Source: Planktomarina sp. (GTDB taxonomy: Bacteria; Pseudomonadota; Alphaproteobacteria; Rhodobacterales; Rhodobacteraceae). From it: a DNA stretch of 11,162 bases. The stretch covers positions 1 through 11,162 of the forward strand of contig JAKMFM010000234.1 of the NCBI GenBank assembly GCA_022425445.1, written 5' to 3'. Made by a program: the position numbers and the translations under genes. Position 1 is the first letter of the stretch. Every line of letters starts with the position of its first letter. Positions 6,202 through 11,162 of this stretch are shown one piece after another. The notes beneath the pieces are model-generated. The model was not told the origin of the DNA, ran no database searches, and worked only from the letters and a program-made list of their open reading frames with translations.

Positions 6202-9200
6202 TTAGCTACAGCCAGATGTGCCTCCGCAGGTGTTGCACTTCATACAAGTGCCGTTACGCACCAAGGTATAATTTCCGCATTCACCACATGGATCGCCCTC
6301 ATAGCCCTGCATTTTGGCTTTGGTCCGCTCATCCATGACCGCAGCAGTTGACACCTCAGCGCCGCCTGCAGCCATCGCTACCGCAGCATCCAAAGCGGCC
6401 TCCATCGGCATCGCCTCGCCAGCGACAGCGCCCAGCATTTGACCACCCTGATAAACCACAAATTCTTGTGGCACCCGATTGCGGTGATAGCCCGTGGACA
6501 CCATTTGCTTGAGAACTTCGATGCCTTTGGCCGCTTTGCCCTCTTCGACAGCGCGCAGGTTGGATGCGCCCTCCTCTTCCCCTCGGCCGATATCGTCAAA
6601 TGACGCGCCCTCGGGTTTGACATGGGCCAGATCTTCGCGGTCGAGATAGGAGACCGCCAATTCCCGGAAGATGTAGTCCAAAATTGAGGTCGCATTCTTA
6701 ATGCTATCATTGCCTTGCACCATGCCAGCTGGCTCAAATTTGGTGAAGGTGAAAGCGTCGACGAACTCATCAAGCGGCACACCATATTGCAGACCGACGG
6801 AGACCGCGATGGCGAAGTTATTCATCATCGCCCGGAACCCTGCGCCCTCTTTGTGCATATCAATGAATATTTCGCCCAATTGGCCATCCTCATACTCGCC
6901 GGTGCGCAAATAGACCTTATGCCCGCCAACGATCGCCTTTTGCGTATAGCCCCGGCGCCGTTGTGGCATTTTTTCGCGGTTAGAGCGGATCACCTCTTTG
7001 ATCACCACCTTCTCTACGATTTTCTCAGCCAAAACTGCGGCTTTTTCCTGCGCAGAGCCAGTGGCCAACACCTCTTCGGCCTCCTCATCGTCTTCAACGA
7101 GTGATGCGGCCAGAGGTTGCGAAAGCTTGGACCCATCGCGATACAATGCATTGGCCTTGATCCCCAACGACCAGCTCAATTCATAGGCCGCCTGACACTC
7201 CTCGATAGTTGCGTCATTGGGCATATTGATGGTTTTAGAAATGGCACCTGAGATAAAGGACTGTGCCGCCGCCATCATATAGATATGGCTGTTCACACTC
7301 AGATAGCGCTTGCCCTTTTTGCCGCAAGGATTGGCGCAATCAAAGATGCTGTAATGCTCTTTTTTCAGATGCGGTGCACCTTCCAAAGTCATTGTACCAC
7401 AGACATGGTCATTTGCCGCATCAATATCCGCGCGGCTGAAACCCAGATGCGTGAGCAGATCAAAGCTTGAGTCCATCAGCTTTGCTTCTGGAATACCCAA
7501 AACGCCGGTGCAGAAATCTGCGCCCAACGTCCATTGGTTGAACACAAAGCGGATATCAAAAGCCGAAGGCAGAGCTGCCTCAACCTTATCAATTTCAGCC
7601 TGACCAAAGCCATGTCCAATCAAAGCCGTGTGATTGATTCCCGGCGCATTGCCCAGCGAACCATGACCCACGGCATAGCTGACGATCTCCTCGATCTCAT
7701 TGCTCCGATAGCCTTGTTTGGCTAATGCGGCCGGCACGGATTGGTTTATGATCTTAAAGTATCCACCGCCTGCGAGCTTTTTGAATTTCACCAAGGCGAA
7801 ATCTGGCTCGATGCCGGTCGTATCACAATCCATAACCAGACCAATTGTGCCGGTTGGGGCAATCACAGTGGATTGCGCATTGCGATAGCCATGTTTCTCG
7901 CCCAGGGCGATGGCGGTATCCCAGCTTTCTTTTGACAGTGCGACCAGCCGTTGATCGGGGCAATTTGCTTGATCGAGCGGCACTGGTTTGATCGCAAGAT
8001 CTTCATAACCGTCGCTGTTGCCATAGGCCGCATTGCGGTGATTGCGCATCACCCGCAGCATGCTGTCCGAATTTTTCTTATAACCTGGGAAAGGTCCCAA
8101 TTCGCCAGCCATTTCCGCTGATGTGGCGTAAGCCACACCGGTCATAACCGCTGTGAGCGCACCGCAAAGCGCCCGGCCCTCGTCACTGTCGTAGCCAAAA
8201 CCCATATTCATCAACAGCCCGCCGATATTGGCATAGCCAAGACCCAGGGTGCGGAATTCGTAGGAGCGTTGCGCGATCTCTTTTGAGGGGAACTGCGCCA
8301 TCAAAACGCTGATCTCGAGAGTCACCGTCCACAGACGTGTGGCATGCACATAATCATCCGCCTGGAACTCACCATTTTCATAGAAGGTCAGCAAGTTCAT
8401 CGAGGCGAGGTTACAGGCCGTGTCATCCAAGAACATATATTCAGAACACGGGTTGGACCCGCGGATTTCTCCATCCGCAGGGCAAGTGTGCCACGCGTTG
8501 ACCGTATCATGATACTGAATGCCCGGATCAGCACAGGCCCATGCTGCATGCCCCACCTGCGACCAAAGATCGCGCGCTTTTATGGTCTTGGCAACTGAGC
8601 CATCTGTTCGGTTCAACAATTGCCAATCGGCGTCCTTTTGCACCGCGTAGAGAAACGCGTCGGTGACACGGATGGAATTGTTGGAATTTTGTCCAGAGAC
8701 AGAGTTATAGGCTTCCGAATCCCAATCTGTATCATAGGTCGGGAACTCAATGCTCGTGTGACCTTGTTTGGCGTAATCCAGCACACGCTTGACATAGGTT
8801 TCTGGAATGGAGACCTTTTTCGCCGCCTTCACGGCCTCTTTCAATGCAGGATTTACCTTCGGATCATAGGCGTCTGATGCTGCCCCATCCCAAGATTTAA
8901 TTGCCGCGAAAATCAAATTCAGCTTTTCTTCATGCATTTTGGAGCCGGCCACGATGGAGGCTACCTTTTGCTCCTCGATCACCTTCCAATTGATGAAATC
9001 TTCGATATCCGGATGATCTGCGTCACAGATGACCATTTTCGCTGCCCGGCGGGTTGTGCCACCGGATTTGATCGCCCCCGCGGCTCGATCCCCAATTTTC
9101 AAAAAGCCCATTAGGCCAGATGATTTGCCACCGCCCGAGAGGTTTTCTCCGGCGCCGCGAAGGGAGGAAAAGTTTGTACCTGTACCGGATCCGTACTTAA

Positions 9201-9849
9201 ACAAACGCGCTTCGCGCACCCAAAGATCCATGATCCCGCCGTCATTCACCAGATCATCAGATACCGATTGAATAAAGCATGCATGTGGTTGCGGATGCTC
9301 ATAGCTGCTGTCAGATTTGGTCAGCTTGCCCGTTTTGTAGTCCACATAGTGATGACCCTGTGCCGGGCCATCAATGCCATAAGACCAATGAAGCCCTGTG
9401 TTGAACCATTGCGGCGAGTTCGGGGCGGCGCGTTGTGTTGCCAACATGTAGCGCATTTCGTCATAGTAGGCGCTGGCGTCTTCTTCAGTGGTAAAATAGC
9501 CACCCTTCCATCCCCAATAAGCCCATGCGCCAGCCAGCCGGTCAAACACTTGCTTGGCGGAGGTTTCCCCTCCAAAGGTAGCGTCCTCAGTCGCCACACG
9601 GCGGCGCAAGAAGATCGGCACGCCTGATTCCTTGATGGCTTTGGTGTCAGAGGGCACGCCGGCCTTCCGGAAATATTTCTGTGCCAGAACATCTGACGCG
9701 ACCTGCGACCAAGATGCGGGGACTTCTAGGTCGGCGAGATGAAATACGAGCGTTCCATCTGGATTGCGAATCTCACTGGTGGTTTTAGCGAACTCAATTG
9801 AGCTGTAAGCGTCCTCATTAGGGCTGGTAAATCGCCGTTCAATCTTCAT
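6202..9849 (-). CDS. nrdJ: Adenosylcobalamin-dependent (class II) ribonucleotide reductase
   Basis: Reduces ribonucleotides to deoxyribonucleotides using coenzyme B12 to create the active-site thiyl radical, so it needs neither oxygen nor a second subunit. The 1215-residue length matches the long proteobacterial form. Key sites: C191 in PHACFIQSVSDD and C479 in DDTACNLASMNL form the expected active-site disulphide pair. NPCSE at 466-470 has the radical cysteine C468 flanked by the conserved N466 and E470. FDCANPCGKKGKRYLS lies at 836-851. After an acidic, probably flexible linker (about 918-955) comes the block GYTQKAIVGGHKVYLRTGEY of a TSCPD domain (about 968-1065). The C-terminus is a zinc ribbon (C1188, C1191, C1202, C1205) with C1208 and C1214 as likely redox-shuttle cysteines. 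The start is supported by GAGG 7 bases upstream. The gene is monocistronic, with a candidate NrdR site upstream. Confidence 0.97.
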   Translation of the reverse strand: MKIERRFTSPNEDAYSSIEFAKTTSEIRNPDGTLVFHLADLEVPASWSQVASDVLAQKYFRKAGVPSDTKAIKESGVPIFLRRRVATEDATFGGETSAKQVFDRLAGAWAYWGWKGGYFTTEEDASAYYDEMRYMLATQRAAPNSPQWFNTGLHWSYGIDGPAQGHHYVDYKTGKLTKSDSSYEHPQPHACFIQSVSDDLVNDGGIMDLWVREARLFKYGSGTGTNFSSLRGAGENLSGGGKSSGLMGFLKIGDRAAGAIKSGGTTRRAAKMVICDADHPDIEDFINWKVIEEQKVASIVAGSKMHEEKLNLIFAAIKSWDGAASDAYDPKVNPALKEAVKAAKKVSIPETYVKRVLDYAKQGHTSIEFPTYDTDWDSEAYNSVSGQNSNNSIRVTDAFLYAVQKDADWQLLNRTDGSVAKTIKARDLWSQVGHAAWACADPGIQYHDTVNAWHTCPADGEIRGSNPCSEYMFLDDTACNLASMNLLTFYENGEFQADDYVHATRLWTVTLEISVLMAQFPSKEIAQRSYEFRTLGLGYANIGGLLMNMGFGYDSDEGRALCGALTAVMTGVAYATSAEMAGELGPFPGYKKNSDSMLRVMRNHRNAAYGNSDGYEDLAIKPVPLDQANCPDQRLVALSKESWDTAIALGEKHGYRNAQSTVIAPTGTIGLVMDCDTTGIEPDFALVKFKKLAGGGYFKIINQSVPAALAKQGYRSNEIEEIVSYAVGHGSLGNAPGINHTALIGHGFGQAEIDKVEAALPSAFDIRFVFNQWTLGADFCTGVLGIPEAKLMDSSFDLLTHLGFSRADIDAANDHVCGTMTLEGAPHLKKEHYSIFDCANPCGKKGKRYLSVNSHIYMMAAAQSFISGAISKTINMPNDATIEECQAAYELSWSLGIKANALYRDGSKLSQPLAASLVEDDEEAEEVLATGSAQEKAAVLAEKIVEKVVIKEVIRSNREKMPQRRRGYTQKAIVGGHKVYLRTGEYEDGQLGEIFIDMHKEGAGFRAMMNNFAIAVSVGLQYGVPLDEFVDAFTFTKFEPAGMVQGNDSIKNATSILDYIFRELAVSYLDREDLAHVKPEGASFDDIGRGEEEGASNLRAVEEGKAAKGIEVLKQMVSTGYHRNRVPQEFVVYQGGQMLGAVAGEAMPMEAALDAAVAMAAGGAEVSTAAVMDERTKAKMQGYEGDPCGECGNYTLVRNGTCMKCNTCGGTSGCS

Positions 9850-9875
9850 GTTTTTGCCTCATTTTGCCGTTTAAA

Positions 9876-9891
9876 TACGGCTCTTTACATA
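9876..9891 (-). promoter_or_regulatory. Short hairpin or palindrome in the nrdJ leader
   Basis: On the minus strand GCCGT and ACGGC flank ATTTAA, a 16-base imperfect palindrome 27 bases before the nrdJ start and 16 bases before its ribosome site. It might be an operator or a small mRNA hairpin; it might also be chance. Confidence 0.25.
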
Positions 9892-9954
9892 ATCAATCAG
9901 CACACACATCTCTGAAACCTGATTTGGTCCAGGGGCCTCACCGCCTAGTTCGAA

Positions 9955-9970
9955 ACACTACATTTGGTGT
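9955..9970 (-). promoter_or_regulatory. Candidate NrdR box upstream of nrdJ
   Basis: The 16-base palindrome ACACTACATTTGGTGT agrees with the NrdR consensus acaCwAtATaTwGtgt at 13 positions, including the outer ACAC and GTGT arms. NrdR is the ATP/dATP-sensing repressor of ribonucleotide reductase genes, and class II nrdJ genes of proteobacteria are known targets. The site is about 106 bases before the nrdJ start. NrdR normally binds two boxes spaced by whole helical turns. A poor second copy sharing ATTTGGT (9922-9928) lies 40 bases nearer the gene and matches only about 8 of 16 positions. Confidence 0.55.
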
Positions 9971-10255
9971 ATTTCTCCGCTGCCACTACTAACTGATCCA
10001 AATTCTGCAGAGAGGTCAATGATTTTTTATTCTATTTTTAATCGAAAAACAGCTTGACGCAGAAAATGATTAATTTTCCAGCCTTTTGGTTTAACCTCAC
10101 GAAACGCGTGCGGACTTTTGCAGAATGCACAGATCACTTTCGGCTCAGAGTTTGTAAATAGCTCCGCCAGAATTAAAAAAACAGAGCTTTGCGCCGGAGC
10201 CTACTGCTGAAAAAACGCGGCCTTCAGAGCCTTGATGGGTGCTAAGGCTTGAAAG

Positions 10256-10332
10256 TGGTCGGGGCGGCGAGATTCGAACTCACGACCCCCTGTACCCAAA
10301 ACAGGTGCGCTACCAGACTGCGCCACGCCCCG
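10256..10332 (-). tRNA. tRNA-Pro (anticodon UGG), CCA encoded
   Basis: The minus strand folds as a complete 77-base tRNA. The acceptor stem is CGGGGCG/CGCCCCG, and the D arm has GCGC paired around AGTCTGGTA. The anticodon stem CCTGT/ACAGG encloses the loop TTTGGGT, giving anticodon UGG. The T arm contains the invariant TTCGAAT. The discriminator base is A, and CCA follows in the DNA. UGG with its modified first base reads all four proline codons in many bacteria. The gene stands alone between nrdJ and the DUF192 gene. Confidence 0.96.
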
Positions 10333-10379
10333 ACACTGCGGCTTCTTTAGGCAATTGGATTGAGAAAGAAAAGGGGTTT

Positions 10380-10850
10380 TCACACGCAGCCGGGGGTTTT
10401 TTCACCCCCAGCCAGTCGGGCATGGCTCAAAACCGTATCAGGACCCATTTTCAATGCGGCAGCAAGACCTGCATTGATCTCCAAAACATATTGCGCCGGT
10501 CCGGTGCTGCGCAACGGCGTCTCATCTCCGGGAATCGCATCTGCTCGAATATTTACCAGGCGCCCTGCGCCATCGAAAAATAATATATCCAAACCGATCA
10601 AGGTGTTTTTCATCCAAAATGACAGGGGGCGTTCGCGCTCATAGACGAACAGCATGGCAGAAAACTTGCCAAGATGCGGCCGGTGCATCAAACCCCGTGC
10701 CCACTCGGCCGCATCATCCATAACTTCGACTTGAAACCTAGCGCTGCCCCAAGCTCCAGACAGGTGAACGTGATCTTCCTTGCAATCCGCGGCCGCGATG
10801 CTGCCGATACAACAGACAACAGCAGCGACGATTGCAAAGTATCGGTTCAT
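10380..10850 (-). CDS. Exported DUF192 family protein
   Basis: A 156-residue protein of DUF192, a small conserved domain of unestablished function found mostly in exported bacterial and archaeal proteins. Residues 1-21 form a signal peptide (hydrophobic AIVAAVVCCIGSIAAA) with cleavage likely just before D22, so the product should be periplasmic. Family motifs are WARGLMHR (50-57), AMLFVYERERPLSFWMKNTLIGLD (65-88) and a following FFDGAGRLVNI. The C-terminal AGGEKTPGCV is low in complexity, and its codons form a G-run/C-run hairpin. The ATG overlaps the end of the cold-shock frame as ATGA (10850-10847), the layout expected for a translationally coupled pair. A GGGAGG lies 13 bases upstream and an AGG 4 bases upstream, both inside the cold-shock remnant. 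Confidence 0.88.
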   Translation of the reverse strand: MNRYFAIVAAVVCCIGSIAAADCKEDHVHLSGAWGSARFQVEVMDDAAEWARGLMHRPHLGKFSAMLFVYERERPLSFWMKNTLIGLDILFFDGAGRLVNIRADAIPGDETPLRSTGPAQYVLEINAGLAAALKMGPDTVLSHARLAGGEKTPGCV

Positions 10851-11041
10851 TCTACCTGCGCAGCCTCCCAGCTTAGAATTGCAACGGCCATCAAGCCGCG
10901 CTCACCCGCGACAACACGCAAGGCAACCTCTTAACCCGCGACCAAACCCGAAAGTCCACAGCGGCGCAAGACATCTATATGCACAAATATGTCGTCAGAC
11001 TTACCGAACACATTGGCAAACCTAAAACCCTTAGCCTTATC
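10847..11041 (-). pseudogene. Decayed second cold-shock domain, in frame behind a premature stop
   Basis: Continuing past the TAA at 11044-11042 in the same frame, the sequence still reads as a cold-shock domain: DKAKGFRFANVFGK, then DDIFVHIDVLRRCGLSGL, a second TAA at 10933-10931, then EVALRVVAGERGLMAVAIL, ending in TGA at 10849-10847. Family comparison predicts KWFDK at the first stop, so TAA stands where phenylalanine belongs. The second stop falls where a glutamate or glutamine is usual. RNP1 is also damaged: KGFRF instead of KGFGF. RNP2 (DDIFVHI) is intact. There is no frameshift. This is a relic rather than a gene, although it still holds the ribosome binding sequences of the downstream DUF192 gene. 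Confidence 0.85.
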
Positions 11042-11162
11042 TTACCATTCGATCCGCCCCGGCTGCAGCTCTATCTCTGAAAGGGCAACATCATCCAGCG
11101 CGTCCATTTCTCCGTACCCAAATGTGTTAAATGAACTGGGAGCGGCAACAGACAAAACCTCA
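11042..11162 (-). CDS. Cold-shock protein, truncated after its first domain (5' part outside window)
   Basis: The frame enters at the right edge and ends with TAA at 11044-11042 after 39 visible codons. EVLSV at the edge fits the last strand of a first cold-shock domain. A 31-residue linker follows (about AAPSSF to LQPG), and then RIEW, the first residues of a second domain, where the frame stops. Roseobacter-type cold-shock proteins of this kind normally carry two domains of about 70 residues that bind single-stranded RNA or DNA in the cytoplasm; here only the first would be made intact. The usual RVKW is already altered to RIEW. I infer the family mainly from the relic domain that continues beyond the stop, since the first domain itself lies outside the window. 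Confidence 0.7.
   Translation of the reverse strand, partial: EVLSVAAPSSFNTFGYGEMDALDDVALSEIELQPGRIEW

Larger units (their letters stand above)
9850..10255. other. AT-rich intergenic region between nrdJ and tRNA-Pro
   Basis: No gene is visible in these 406 bases. Near nrdJ it holds the ribosome site (GAGG at 9860-9857 on the minus strand), a short hairpin and a candidate NrdR box. From 10021 to 10180 it is strongly AT-rich with short A and T runs. GCTCCG (10161-10166) and CGGAGC (10195-10200) form an inverted repeat around a 28-base spacer containing seven A residues. Close to the tRNA, AGCCTT (10228-10233) and AAGGCT (10244-10249) can pair on the minus strand, followed 13 bases later by a T run. 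This could help end the tRNA transcript but is not a standard terminator. No cobalamin riboswitch features were recognised. Confidence 0.6.

Noticed and set aside
9850..10200. Cobalamin riboswitch before the B12-dependent reductase.
   Set aside because: No B12-box-like conserved core was recognised, and such riboswitches are expected before B12 uptake or B12-independent alternatives rather than before nrdJ.
10201..10583. Open frames on both strands through 10256-10332 giving peptides such as GGEIRTHDPLYP and RGVAQSGSAPVLG.
   Set aside because: These are translations of the tRNA-Pro gene, a well-known source of false proteins; the tRNA fold explains the sequence.
10847..11044. Stop-codon reassignment or programmed read-through in the cold-shock gene.
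   Set aside because: TAA ends other genes here (for example the large permease), the two TAA sites would need different amino acids, and RNP1 is also damaged, so decay is simpler.

Overview
The window looks like a chromosomal segment of a marine Rhodobacterales (Roseobacter-group) alphaproteobacterium with moderate GC. This is inferred from the close match of the proteins to roseobacter-type versions: a Tat-exported TakP-like TRAP binding protein, Bpt, a 1215-residue B12-dependent ribonucleotide reductase, and a two-domain cold-shock gene next to a DUF192 gene. No mobile element, CRISPR array, integrase or phage gene was seen.

Layout. 1-170 (+) is the C-terminal tail of an unidentified protein with a beta-hairpin look. 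Converging on it, at 167-556 (-), is what reads as the eroded remnant of an unknown gene, rejoinable through two frame changes. 670-5106 (+) is a complete tripartite TRAP transporter: periplasmic binding protein, a perfect 9-bp hairpin terminator in the first gap, then a small and a large permease, both much longer than usual. A terminator with an A-tract and a T-tract (5124-5156) separates this operon from bpt (5185-6006, -). nrdJ fills 6202-9849 (-), with its own terminator downstream and a candidate NrdR box about 106 bases upstream of its start. 10256-10332 (-) is tRNA-Pro(UGG) with CCA encoded. 10380-10850 (-) is a secreted DUF192 protein. It follows a cold-shock gene whose second domain is still readable but broken by two in-frame TAA codons.

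The genes are mostly independent units: organic-acid-type solute uptake, N-degron tagging, oxygen-independent deoxynucleotide supply, translation and cold-shock/RNA binding. The only real operons are the TRAP cluster and the cold-shock/DUF192 pair, which overlap by ATGA. I see no convincing undescribed multi-gene system. The observations most worth following up are the decayed second cold-shock domain, the enlarged TRAP permeases, the gene remnant at the left edge, and the regulatory signals.
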